The position numbers and the translations under genes were made by a program. Under the pieces are notes generated by a model, which saw only the letters and a program-made list of their open reading frames with translations, had not been told where the DNA came from and ran no database searches. This document shows, in pieces, positions 48,833 to 56,544 of a stretch of DNA of 64,000 nucleotides (positions are counted from its first letter, which is position 1; each line of letters opens with the position of its first letter). This stretch comes from an uncultured Butyricicoccus sp. (GTDB lineage: Bacteria; Bacillota; Clostridia; Oscillospirales; Butyricicoccaceae), in assembly GCA_934532985.1 (NCBI GenBank), contig CAKTAV010000008.1:20767-84766 (forward strand), read 5' to 3'.

Positions 48833-50902
48833 ATGAAGCGATTGTTTCGACAGGTGGTGCGGCATAAAAAGACGGTAATGGCTGCGGTATTGGTGATTGC
48901 AGCGATTTGTGCCGTTTTGCGCGGCAAGGTAGGCGTCAACTATTCGATGACAGACTATCTGCCGGACGACAGCGCCTCGACGATTTCGTTGGACGTCATG
49001 GAGCAAGAGTTTGACGGAGCGATTCCCAATGCCCGCATTATGGTACGCGATGTGTCGCGGGCAGAGGCAATCCAGATTAAAAAACAGCTGAAACAGTGTA
49101 CCGGCGTGACGGATGTCACTTGGCTGGATGATATGGTCAGCCCGATGATTCCGACGGCTGTGCTGCCGGATGACACGGTAGAAACCTATTATAAGGATGG
49201 AAATGCCCTGTATTCCGTCACAATTGATGAAGATCAGCGCAGCGAAGCGGTAAAAGAGCTGCACGAGGTAATCGGGGACGATAACGCCATGACGGGCGAT
49301 ATGGTATCCACGGCGATTGCGACTGAGAGTACGCTCAATGAGATCCGCATTATCAGTATCGATGCGGTTTTGTTTGTGCTGCTGGTACTGATTCTCACGC
49401 TAACCTCGTGGGTGGAGCCGATTTTGGTGCTGCTCGGGCTAGGTGTGGCGATTATCATCAACGCAGGCAGTAATTTGATTTTTGGAGAGATTTCCTTCGT
49501 CATCAATGCGGCGGGCAGTATCTTGCAGCTGGCGGTGTCGCTGGACTATTCGGTATTTCTGATCCACCGCTTTGAGCAGTGCCGAAAGGAGCACGACTCA
49601 GTGGAGGACGCCATGGTTGCGGCGCTGTGTCAGTCGGTCGGCTCGATTGCGTCGAGCGGCTTAACGACGGTTATCGGCTTTTTGGCGCTGGCATTTATGC
49701 GCTTCCGCCTTGGTCCGGATCTGGGCTTTGCGCTGGCAAAAGGTGTCGGTATCAGCCTGTTCGTGGTCTTTTTCTTCTTCCCGTGTGTGCTGCTGCTCGC
49801 GCAGAAATGGGTGCAAAAAACACGCCATCGTTCGTGGATGCCGAGCTTCCGCAAGCTGGGACGCGGTGTGTGCCGTATGATGATTCCGTGCGCGCTGATT
49901 CTGGCGCTTCTTGTCGTGCCGAGCTATGTGATTTCCAATAGAAACTCATTTTATTATGGTTCATCGCACATTTTTGGCGCGAATACCCAGCTGGGACGTG
50001 ACACGCAGGCGATTGAGTACGCCTTTGGCAAGCAGGATACCTATGTTGTGCTGGTTCCGAAGGGCGATTTGCAGCAGGAAAAGAAGCTGTCGCAGGCGCT
50101 GCATGACATTCCGGAGGTCAAGAGCATTTTGTCCCGTGTGGATTATGTCGGACCGGCAGTGCCCAGCGCGTTTCTGGAGGGAGACGTGCTGTCCAAGCTG
50201 GAATCCAACCATTATACCCGTATGGTGGTGACGGTGGATGCCGAAGTAGACAGCGACGAAACGTTTGCCCTTGTCCAGCAGGTACGCAAGACGATCGCCA
50301 AATATTATCCGAAGGAGAGCTATCTGGCGGGTCAGGGCGTCAGCACCTGTGATTTGATGCTCACGACGACAGCGGATATGAAAAAGGTCAATGGCATTGC
50401 GATTGCGGCGGTGTTCTTCGTTCTGTTGTTTACGCTGCGTTCCCTGCCGCTGCCGATATTCTTAGTGCTGAGTATTGAGACGGCGACGTGGATCAATCTG
50501 TCTCTGCCGTATGTTCGTGGGACAATTGTGTTCTATATTTCCTATTTGATTATCAGTTCGGTTCAGCTGGGCGCAACCGTCGACTACGCGATTTTGTACA
50601 CCAGCCATTACATGGAAAACCGGCAAAAGATGGGACGGCGGGAGTCGATTGTACAGACCACGCAGACCGTCACGGTTTCGATCTTGACCTCCGGCAGTGC
50701 ACTGGCGGTGGTCGGATTCCTGCTCGGATTTTTCTCGACGCATGGCATTTTGAAGCAACTGGGTATGTTCCTCGGCATCGGCAGTCTGCTGTCGGTTGCT
50801 ATTGTCCTGTTTGCGCTGCCGGGTTTGCTGTATCTCTTTGATGGATTGATTCGACGTCTGACGAAAAACGCTAATTTTGTTGTGGATTCGGTGCGTATAT
50901 GA
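48833..50902 (+). CDS. MMPL/RND-family transporter
   Basis: A 689-residue protein with twelve membrane helices in two MMPL halves. Each half has an N-terminal helix followed by an extracellular domain (about 30-170 and 380-520) and a five-helix bundle. ALAFMRFRLGPDLGFALAKG and VSLDYSVFLIHRFEQCRKE are the MMPL first-half signature; the second half has LGATVDYAILYTSHYMENR. Such proteins export lipids or drugs, or work in sterol-sensing-like roles. ATG 48833 is chosen over an upstream frame extension; AGGAAGAGCAGG lies just before. Probably regulated by the divergent TetR. Confidence 0.88.
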   Translation: MKRLFRQVVRHKKTVMAAVLVIAAICAVLRGKVGVNYSMTDYLPDDSASTISLDVMEQEFDGAIPNARIMVRDVSRAEAIQIKKQLKQCTGVTDVTWLDDMVSPMIPTAVLPDDTVETYYKDGNALYSVTIDEDQRSEAVKELHEVIGDDNAMTGDMVSTAIATESTLNEIRIISIDAVLFVLLVLILTLTSWVEPILVLLGLGVAIIINAGSNLIFGEISFVINAAGSILQLAVSLDYSVFLIHRFEQCRKEHDSVEDAMVAALCQSVGSIASSGLTTVIGFLALAFMRFRLGPDLGFALAKGVGISLFVVFFFFPCVLLLAQKWVQKTRHRSWMPSFRKLGRGVCRMMIPCALILALLVVPSYVISNRNSFYYGSSHIFGANTQLGRDTQAIEYAFGKQDTYVVLVPKGDLQQEKKLSQALHDIPEVKSILSRVDYVGPAVPSAFLEGDVLSKLESNHYTRMVVTVDAEVDSDETFALVQQVRKTIAKYYPKESYLAGQGVSTCDLMLTTTADMKKVNGIAIAAVFFVLLFTLRSLPLPIFLVLSIETATWINLSLPYVRGTIVFYISYLIISSVQLGATVDYAILYTSHYMENRQKMGRRESIVQTTQTVTVSILTSGSALAVVGFLLGFFSTHGILKQLGMFLGIGSLLSVAIVLFALPGLLYLFDGLIRRLTKNANFVVDSVRI

Positions 50903-50904
50903 GT

Positions 50905-51020
50905 GTAGGGTTAGCCGACAACCCCTCTGTCACGGCGATGCCGTGACATCTCCCCTTACACAGGGGCGATATTGGTGCGTGCTATTTATATGTCTGTTCT
51001 CAGAGAAAATCTTACCGTCT
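50905..51020. repeat. Dispersed intergenic repeat
   Basis: TAGCCGACAACCCCTCTG..CATCTCCCCTTACACAGGGGCGAT, then TTCTCAGAGAAAATCTTAC. Same family and orientation as 63795-63900; inverted relative to 15287-15343. Confidence 0.7.
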
Positions 51021-51029
51021 ATCGCAACA

Positions 51030-51058
51030 TTGACATTCCGCACCTGCCTTGCTACAAT
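51030..51058 (+). promoter_or_regulatory. Promoter of tyrA
   Basis: TTGACA, 17-bp spacer, TACAAT. Confidence 0.75.
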
Positions 51059-51092
51059 ACAAGGGTATTACGGAACAATGGAAGGTGTTATT

Positions 51093-51929
51093 ATGTCAAA
51101 AACTGTAGCAATTGTCGGTCTGGGGTTGATCGGCGGCTCGTTTGCCAAGGCGTTTGCGGCGTATACCGATTACACGGTTATCGGCTTTAACCGCACGCGG
51201 GCAACGGCGGAGCAGGCGCTGGCCGACGGTGCCATTGACCGCATTGGTGAGCCGCAGGATTTACAGGAAGCAGATATCATTTTGCTGTCGCTGTATCCCA
51301 AGGCATCGGCGGATTTTATTGAAGACAACTGGCAGTATATCAAACCGGGCTGTATCATTACGGATGATTGCGGTATTAAATCGTATCTGGTAGATCGTCT
51401 TGTGCCACTGTGTCAGGAGCATGGATTTCACTATGTCGGCGGACATCCGATGGCGGGAAAAGAGGTATCCGGCTATAAAGCATCCACCGCGACACTATAT
51501 CAAAATGCCAGTATGCTGCTTGTTCCGACGGATACTTCACCGCGTGATATTTTGGAGGAGGTCAAGACGCTATTCAGTCAGCTGGGCTTTGGACAGATTG
51601 TCGTCACGACGCCGGAACATCATGACCGCATGATTGCGTATACCTCGCAGCTGTGTCATGTCATTTCCAGTGCGTATGTCAAAAGCCAGGCGGAAACCGA
51701 GCATAAGGGCTACTCCGGTGGAAGCTATCGTGATTTAACGCGCGTGGCGTATTTAAACGAGACAATGTGGACGGAGTTATTTTTGGAAAATGCTCCTGCC
51801 CTCGTACCGGAAATTGATGAAGTCATTCAGCATCTGACGGAATACCGCGATACGATTGCGTCCGGTGACGCGGAGACCCTGCACCGCCTGCTGCGGGAGG
51901 GCCGCGAACGCAAGGAACGCTTTGGCTAA
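51093..51929 (+). CDS. tyrA: Prephenate dehydrogenase
   Basis: A 278-residue enzyme converting prephenate to 4-hydroxyphenylpyruvate in tyrosine synthesis. Rossmann loop VAIVGLGLIGGSFAKAF; DDCGIKSYLVDRL; the substrate-binding YVGGHPMAGKEVSGY with the catalytic His region; VVTTPEHHDRMIAYTSQLCHVIS; GYSGGSYRDLTRVA. ATG 51093 has GGAAGGTG six bases upstream. Monocistronic with its own promoter and terminator; no chorismate mutase domain. Confidence 0.93.
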   Translation: MSKTVAIVGLGLIGGSFAKAFAAYTDYTVIGFNRTRATAEQALADGAIDRIGEPQDLQEADIILLSLYPKASADFIEDNWQYIKPGCIITDDCGIKSYLVDRLVPLCQEHGFHYVGGHPMAGKEVSGYKASTATLYQNASMLLVPTDTSPRDILEEVKTLFSQLGFGQIVVTTPEHHDRMIAYTSQLCHVISSAYVKSQAETEHKGYSGGSYRDLTRVAYLNETMWTELFLENAPALVPEIDEVIQHLTEYRDTIASGDAETLHRLLREGRERKERFG

Positions 51930-51942
51930 ACAATAGAAAATA

Positions 51943-51987
51943 TAGGGCTGTTGTGACCAATTTTTGTATCGCAACAGCCCTATTTTT
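51943..51987. terminator. Terminator of tyrA
   Basis: TAGGGCTGTTG / CAACAGCCCTA stem then TTTTT. Confidence 0.88.
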
Positions 51988-52037
51988 GCGGAAATACCGC
52001 AAAATTAAATCAAATAAGATATATTATGTAAGGAAAA

Positions 52038-52406
52038 TCAACACCGCATCTCCGGCACAACAAATCCGGGGAGGCGAACGGGATAGGGCTGTTCGGGAAA
52101 AATAGCGACATCGTCCTCCCAGTCGTCGGTTGGCCCCTCCATCTCATAACCAAGACTCTGCCGCAGACGAACCCGTGCTGCCTGACAATGACGAGATACG
52201 GTGGACTGAGAAACGCCCATTTCAGAGGCTATTTCGTTTTGCGGCATTCCTTCGAGAAAGTTGAGCACGAAGGCCTGATACTGGCGCGGGGTTAGTGTTT
52301 CTGCCATGCATTGCAGCAGCTGGCGACGCAGGACCATACCCGGTCTTGCTGAAGCGCACACGTTCTCGCTTGGCAGGTTTGGATGGGATACGTTTTTGTT
52401 TGTCAT
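52038..52406 (-). CDS. Sigma-factor region-4-like HTH protein
   Basis: A 122-residue protein. Its core, AETLTPRQYQAFVLNFLEGMPQNEIASEMGVSQSTVSRHCQAARVRLRQ, is a sigma-70 region 4 type helix-turn-helix. The C-terminal part is acidic then proline-rich, without recognisable motifs. Similar small proteins occur in phage and conjugative elements of Clostridia. AGGAGGAG precedes ATG 52406, which lies inside the upstream gene. No regulatory target is evident. Confidence 0.8.
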   Translation of the reverse strand: MTNKNVSHPNLPSENVCASARPGMVLRRQLLQCMAETLTPRQYQAFVLNFLEGMPQNEIASEMGVSQSTVSRHCQAARVRLRQSLGYEMEGPTDDWEDDVAIFPEQPYPVRLPGFVVPEMRC

Positions 52407-52632
52407 GAATTGCTCCTCCTTCTTTGGGCTTGTCGTAGTAATGCTGCATTTCAAAAGCAGTCTGCCGACCTTCGCCCGCCATCTGGTACAATACCGTGAT
52501 ACGGCGATGCAATAGCAGACGATCTTGGCAGGACGTCAGCTCACGTTCCTGTTGCTGAAGCTCGGCAATGCGCGCCTCTAAGGTGGCGACATTGGCGAGA
52601 TATTCCTCCGCCATATCTTGTAATGCTTGCAT
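52222..52632 (-). CDS. Coiled-coil small protein overlapping the sigma-like gene
   Basis: Up to 136 residues. The first 75 form a helical coiled coil (DMAEEYLANVATLEARIAELQQQERELTSCQDRLLLHRRITVLYQMAGEGRQTAFEM), a pattern often seen before sigma-like genes in mobile elements. The last 60 codons overlap the sigma-like gene in another frame (about 185 bp) and look like translated antiphase sequence. The original stop may have been lost by frameshift, or the overlap may serve coupling. GGAGG precedes ATG 52632. Confidence 0.6.
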   Translation of the reverse strand: MQALQDMAEEYLANVATLEARIAELQQQERELTSCQDRLLLHRRITVLYQMAGEGRQTAFEMQHYYDKPKEGGAIHDKQKRIPSKPAKRERVRFSKTGYGPASPAAAMHGRNTNPAPVSGLRAQLSRRNAAKRNSL

Positions 52633-52663
52633 ACAAATTCCCTCCTTTTATGATTTGTGGTAA

Positions 52664-52705
52664 GAACAAACAATATAGCATTTGTTCTAAATTTAATATT
52701 AGAAC
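52664..52705. promoter_or_regulatory. Overlapping GAAC/GTTC operator repeats
   Basis: GAACAAA (52664)..TTTGTTC (52687) and GTTCTAA (52684)..TTAGAAC (52705) overlap between the divergent sigma-like and XRE genes. Likely sites for the XRE repressor. The spacing does not fit a LexA box. Confidence 0.55.
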
Positions 52706-52736
52706 ACGTTTCGTGTGTTGTAAATAGCGAAGAATG

Positions 52737-52765
52737 TTGAAAACGGACGAATCGTGTGATATAAT
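52737..52765 (+). promoter_or_regulatory. Promoter of the XRE gene
   Basis: TTGAAA, 17-bp spacer, TATAAT. Confidence 0.75.
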
Positions 52766-52794
52766 TCGATTAAATCAAAAAAAGGAGTGAAAAT

Positions 52795-53172
52795 ATGGTC
52801 GGAGAACGCATTCGCGCCCTGCGCAAGCAGGAGGGATGGAAGCAGGCGGAGCTGGCAAAACGGCTGGGTGTTTCCGCCAGCGCTGTTGGAATGTATGAAA
52901 ATAATCGTCGGGAGCCGCCGCATCCGGTCTTGCTCAAGCTGAGTGATATTTTTCATGTGACGACGGATTATTTGCTGTGCAAATCAGAGAAAACAAGGCA
53001 AAAAGATCTAGAAGAGGAGTTGGACGCCCTGTATCAGCGTTTGCGAAAAGAGGATGTGCTGCTGTTTCGGGGACGTCCGGTGACGGAAGCGGAATTAAAA
53101 CAAGTATTCCGCGCCGCCCGACTGGGGGCAGAACTGTTTTGGGAAGAAGGCTGTGCGGAGAAAAGCGGGTGA
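52795..53172 (+). CDS. XRE-family transcriptional regulator
   Basis: A 125-residue protein: an N-terminal cI-like HTH (GERIRALRKQEGWKQAELAKRLGVSASAVGMYENNRREPPHPVLLKLSDIF) followed by a helical acidic/basic tail. AAGGAG precedes ATG 52795. Divergent from the coiled-coil/sigma-like pair, with paired operator repeats between. This resembles a phage-like regulatory switch, but no other phage genes are nearby. Confidence 0.88.
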   Translation: MVGERIRALRKQEGWKQAELAKRLGVSASAVGMYENNRREPPHPVLLKLSDIFHVTTDYLLCKSEKTRQKDLEEELDALYQRLRKEDVLLFRGRPVTEAELKQVFRAARLGAELFWEEGCAEKSG

Positions 53173-53335
53173 AGGAGTGTGCCGCAGGATGTAGCTGCAA
53201 GGATTAATCCCTTCCGTCAGATGCTGTGGCTACAACCTCCGTCAACCGATTTGATTATTCAATCGTAAGGGAGCTGAACGAACAGTTAGATCTTATTTTT
53301 CCTCTCTATGCTTAGAGTAAATCTTACTTTATACA
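53173..53335. repeat. Degenerate intergenic repeat
   Basis: Contains GGATTAATCCCTTCCGTCAGATGC and TTAGAGTAAATCTTAC ends shared with other intergenic repeats. No gene. Confidence 0.45.
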
Positions 53336-53340
53336 CAAAA

Positions 53341-53375
53341 ACACCGCCGTGGAAATCCACAGCGGTGCTATTTTT
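53341..53375. terminator. Terminator between XRE and TetR genes
   Basis: ACACCGCCGTGGA / TCCACAGCGGTGCT stem with T-run on the plus side and A-rich sequence on the other. Confidence 0.8.
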
Positions 53376-54034
53376 TACTTTTTTCGATACATCTGGAAAA
53401 ACTGCTTAATATACGTCAGACACTCATGGCAGAGCTTTTGCATCTGTTCCGTGTCATTAGGGGAATGTACGGCCTCATGCAGATATCCCATAAACAGATA
53501 CCGCGGCACTTCAATCAGCCCTTCCAAGTCATCCTTTTGAAAATATCCCGCCGTGCAGCACTCCTGCAATGCGATACGGCAGCGCTCTTCAAAGCTGCCG
53601 CTCATAATGACATTCTTCCAGCTTCCGTCGAAGCCCTCCAGCTGTTCCGGATACATCTCATAATATTCCTTAGCGACACCGGGCAAGCGGTCGCGATTCA
53701 CACCAAAAAACATCTGGTCAAATACCAAAATGTTCTGAAACGCATTTTCGCAAAAGAGCTCCCACGACTGAATCAAATTTTCGTAGCTGTCCTGTGTCTT
53801 TTGAACCTGCATCCGCATCTCCAGCAGATATTCTTTCAGAATCGAGAGCGAGGCAAACATGCACAGCTCGTTCAAATCCTCAAAGTGACGATAGATATTG
53901 GCCGGATTCATGCCAATCATGCCCGACACGCGGCGCGCGGTCACGGCCTCCAACCCTTCTTGTTCCATCACCGCAATTGCGGCGTCAATATAGCGCTTTT
54001 TTACGCTTTCTTTTTCGCTGTCCTTTGCTATCAT
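53375..54034 (-). CDS. TetR-family regulator
   Basis: A 219-residue protein with N-terminal HTH (KKRYIDAAIAVMEQEGLEAVTARRVSGMIGMNPANIYRHFEDLNELC) and a Cys- and aromatic-rich C-terminal ligand domain. AGAGGAG lies seven bases before ATG 54034. No divergent target gene sits beside it, so the regulon is unknown. Confidence 0.9.
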   Translation of the reverse strand: MIAKDSEKESVKKRYIDAAIAVMEQEGLEAVTARRVSGMIGMNPANIYRHFEDLNELCMFASLSILKEYLLEMRMQVQKTQDSYENLIQSWELFCENAFQNILVFDQMFFGVNRDRLPGVAKEYYEMYPEQLEGFDGSWKNVIMSGSFEERCRIALQECCTAGYFQKDDLEGLIEVPRYLFMGYLHEAVHSPNDTEQMQKLCHECLTYIKQFFQMYRKK

Positions 54035-54116
54035 GCTTCGACTCCTCTCTATCGTTACTTTTAGTATAACACGTCATAAACGCGTTTACAAGTGCGATTT
54101 TCTCCGCTCAAAAAAA

Positions 54117-54140
54117 CAGGGCAAGCTCCTGCTTGCCCTG
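54117..54140 (-). terminator. Terminator of the 46-residue gene
   Basis: Minus strand GGGCAAGC-AGGA-GCTTGCCC then TGTTTTTTT. Confidence 0.88.
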
Positions 54141-54172
54141 AATGGTTTTTCTCCATCTACCAGCCGTACTAT

Positions 54173-54313
54173 TTACGAAGCGTGGTTCAGCGTGTACTCC
54201 AGCTCATCCATCGCCTGCTTTGCCTCTATCAGGAAGCAGTGATTTCTCTTCTGATACAGCAGCACAGCCTGCGGCTTGTAGCCGCGCACAATCATGTTCT
54301 TGTAATCGTTCAT
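54173..54313 (-). CDS. 46-residue small protein
   Basis: An unannotated-size gene: 46 codons starting MNDYKNMIVRGYKPQAVLLY and ending DELEYTLNHAS. AGAGGTAATTGAG precedes ATG 54313; a strong terminator lies 33 bp past the stop, and a consensus promoter plus leader lies upstream. I do not recognise a family. The product is soluble, with a central helical stretch (LIEAKQAMDELEYTL) and one Cys. Confidence 0.7.
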   Translation of the reverse strand: MNDYKNMIVRGYKPQAVLLYQKRNHCFLIEAKQAMDELEYTLNHAS

Positions 54314-54365
54314 CTCAATTACCTCTCTTACCCAAATTTTACTCAAATTTCTTGCCTATGGCATG

Positions 54366-54395
54366 GAAAAAACAGGCTCAATGCGAAACCTGTTT
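54366..54395 (-). promoter_or_regulatory. Leader terminator/attenuator before the small protein
   Basis: Minus strand AAACAGG-N12-CCTGTTT followed by T's, between promoter and ORF. Either an attenuator in the small-protein leader or the 3' end of a roughly 75-nt RNA (about 54441 to 54366). Confidence 0.6.
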
Positions 54396-54447
54396 GATTG
54401 CACACGGGTTCCTCGCCCGCCTTACTCTCCCCTTTGAGAGCGTACTC

Positions 54448-54476
54448 AGTGTAACATAGCGCGAATCCCCTGTCAA
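54448..54476 (-). promoter_or_regulatory. Promoter of the leader RNA/small protein
   Basis: Minus strand TTGACA (54476-54471), 17-bp spacer, TACACT (54453-54448). Confidence 0.8.
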
Positions 54477-54486
54477 TAGCATTTGT

Positions 54487-54521
54487 GATAAAAATTTCAC
54501 AAGACTTGTGAAATTTTTATC
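54487..54521. repeat. Perfect 35-bp palindrome
   Basis: 17-bp arms GATAAAAATTTCACAAG / CTTGTGAAATTTTTATC around a single A. It lies just upstream of the -35 above and inside an outer inverted pair (CCCTTTGAGAGCG 54430-54442; CGCTCTCAAAAGGG 54530-54543). Confidence 0.85.
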
Positions 54522-54543
54522 CAATGTTTCGCTCTCAAAAGGG

Positions 54544-54676
54544 AACATAGCTAGTATGCCGCAAAATTCACGATATTATTTGTAAAAGTGACCAGTCGGA
54601 TTGTCTAATTTTTGTCACAATTTGCTTTAACTCTCACATCTTATTCCTCAAATGCAGCGCGTTTGACGGCAAAAAA
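54544..54676. other. Short stretch without features
   Basis: Between the palindrome block and the atp terminator I see no gene or further structure. Confidence 0.5.
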
Positions 54677-54716
54677 GAACCATCCGCTTCCTGCACTGGC
54701 AAGAGACGAATGGCTC
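54677..54716 (-). terminator. Terminator of the atp operon
   Basis: Minus strand GAGCCATTCG / CGGATGGTTC stem then TTTTTT. Confidence 0.8.
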
Positions 54717-54728
54717 AATGGTTTGTAT

Positions 54729-55130
54729 TTACTTTTTGGACGCTTTCAATCGTGCCATCGCACGGGCAATGGCCGCCTTGGAGCGGTAATACTCCTGTAT
54801 GCTCTGCTTCTGGCGCATGCGTTCCTCGGCTCGCTCCAGCGCACGCTCGGCACGAGCGCGGTCGATCTCGTCCGGACGCTCTGCAGTGTCTACCAGTAAA
54901 ATCGCATAATCCGGCATGATCTCCGCAAAGCCCATGCTGACGACAACCTCATTCCACGTGCCGTCCACACAATAGCGCACGGTTCCCGGCTCCAATGCGG
55001 TAACCACTGGCTCATGACCGGGCTGTACGCCGTACTGTCCGTCAATCGCCGGCATGATAATGCCTTCCGCCGGTCCGCTGTAAAACTTCTTTTCGGGCGT
55101 AATAATCTCCAGCTCGATCGTCTTGCTCAT
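54729..55130 (-). CDS. atpC: F-type ATP synthase epsilon subunit
   Basis: A 133-residue protein: beta-sandwich start (ELEIITPEKKFYSGPAEGIIMPAIDGQYGVQPGHEPVV) and two C-terminal helices (RAERALERAEERMRQ). It regulates rotation and ATPase activity. ATG 55130 shares a base with the atpD stop. Confidence 0.95.
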   Translation of the reverse strand: MSKTIELEIITPEKKFYSGPAEGIIMPAIDGQYGVQPGHEPVVTALEPGTVRYCVDGTWNEVVVSMGFAEIMPDYAILLVDTAERPDEIDRARAERALERAEERMRQKQSIQEYYRSKAAIARAMARLKASKK

Positions 55131-56527
55131 CAAACCGCCCCCTGTGCGCGTGCCTTTTCACGCATTTCATCCACAGTACCTACCATGGAGAACGCCGACT
55201 CCGGATACTGATCCAGCTCACCGCCGAGCAGCGCCTCAAAATCGTTGATGGTGGTCTCCAGCGGGACATAGCGTCCTTCCAGGCCGGTGAACATCTGCGC
55301 AACAAAGAACGGCTGGGAGAAGAACTGCTGCATACGGCGTGCACGATCTACCGTGCGGCGATCCTCTGCGCTCAGCTCTTCCATACCGAGGATGGCGATG
55401 ATGTCCTGCAGCTCGCGGTAGCGCTGAAGCAGCTCCTGTGCGCCGCGGGCAACCTTATAATGACGGTCGCCGACGATGTCCGGCTCCAGAATACGGGAGG
55501 TGGACTCCAGCGGGTCAACGGCCGGATAAATACCCTGCTCAACAATCTTACGCGACAATACCGTCGTCGCATCCAGATGAGCGAACGTTGTCGCCGGAGC
55601 CGGGTCGGTCAAGTCATCCGCCGGAACGTAAACCGCCTGTACCGACGTGATCGCGCCGTCACGGGTGGAGGTAATACGCTCCTGCAATGCGCCGACTTCC
55701 TCCGCCAGCGTCGGCTGATAGCCTACGGCGGACGGCATACGGCCCATCAGTGCCGAAACCTCCGAACCTGCCTGTACATAACGGAAAATATTATCAATAA
55801 ACAGCAGTACGTTCTGCTTCTGGCGGTCACGGAAATACTCCGCCATGGTCAGACCGGTCAGAGCGACGCGCATACGCGCTCCGGGCGGCTCGTTCATCTG
55901 GCCGAACACCAGCGCAGTTTTGCTCAATACGCCAGATTCACCCATCTCGCGCCACAGGTCATTGCCCTCACGCGTGCGTTCGCCAACGCCGGTAAAGATC
56001 GAGTAGCCGCCGTGCTCCGTGGCAATGTTTCGAATCAGCTCCTGAATCAAAACCGTCTTGCCGACACCGGCGCCGCCAAACAGGCCGATCTTACCGCCGC
56101 GTGCATATGGCGCCAGCAGGTCAATCACCTTGATGCCGGTCTCCAGAATCTCTGTCGTCGGGCTTTGCTGGGCAAAGGACGGCGGATTGCGATGAATCGA
56201 CCACTTCTCCTGTGCGTCAACCGGGCCCTTTTCGTCAATCGGCTGACCCAAAACGTTAAACATACGTCCCAGCGTGCTTTCGCCGACTGGCGTCTCTATC
56301 GGCTGACCCGAAGCGATAACCGTATCGCCCCGGCCTAAGCCTTCACTTGGCGACAGCATGATGCAGCGAACGGTATCGCCGCCGACATGCTGTGCAACCT
56401 CCATTACCTGCTCCTTGCCGTTGAGTTCAACGGTCAGCGCTTCATTGATCTCCGGCAGCTTGCCGCCGCTGAATTCGACGTCAACAACCGGACCAAGCAC
56501 CTGCGCCACAGCGCCTTTCAATTCCAT
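55130..56527 (-). CDS. atpD: F-type ATP synthase beta subunit
   Basis: A 465-residue catalytic subunit. Walker A GGAGVGKT, GVGERTREGNDLW with the catalytic Glu of the family, FIDNIFRYVQAGSEVSALMGRMPSAVGYQPTLAEE, and the DELSEED-region variant MEELSAEDRRTV. Normal length. Confidence 0.97.
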   Translation of the reverse strand: MELKGAVAQVLGPVVDVEFSGGKLPEINEALTVELNGKEQVMEVAQHVGGDTVRCIMLSPSEGLGRGDTVIASGQPIETPVGESTLGRMFNVLGQPIDEKGPVDAQEKWSIHRNPPSFAQQSPTTEILETGIKVIDLLAPYARGGKIGLFGGAGVGKTVLIQELIRNIATEHGGYSIFTGVGERTREGNDLWREMGESGVLSKTALVFGQMNEPPGARMRVALTGLTMAEYFRDRQKQNVLLFIDNIFRYVQAGSEVSALMGRMPSAVGYQPTLAEEVGALQERITSTRDGAITSVQAVYVPADDLTDPAPATTFAHLDATTVLSRKIVEQGIYPAVDPLESTSRILEPDIVGDRHYKVARGAQELLQRYRELQDIIAILGMEELSAEDRRTVDRARRMQQFFSQPFFVAQMFTGLEGRYVPLETTINDFEALLGGELDQYPESAFSMVGTVDEMREKARAQGAV

Positions 56528-56544
56528 GCTTTGTTCCTCGCTTT

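Noticed and set aside
52664..52705. LexA (GAAC..GTTC) box
   Set aside because: Half-site spacing does not match the Gram-positive LexA site; better explained as operators for the adjacent XRE repressor.
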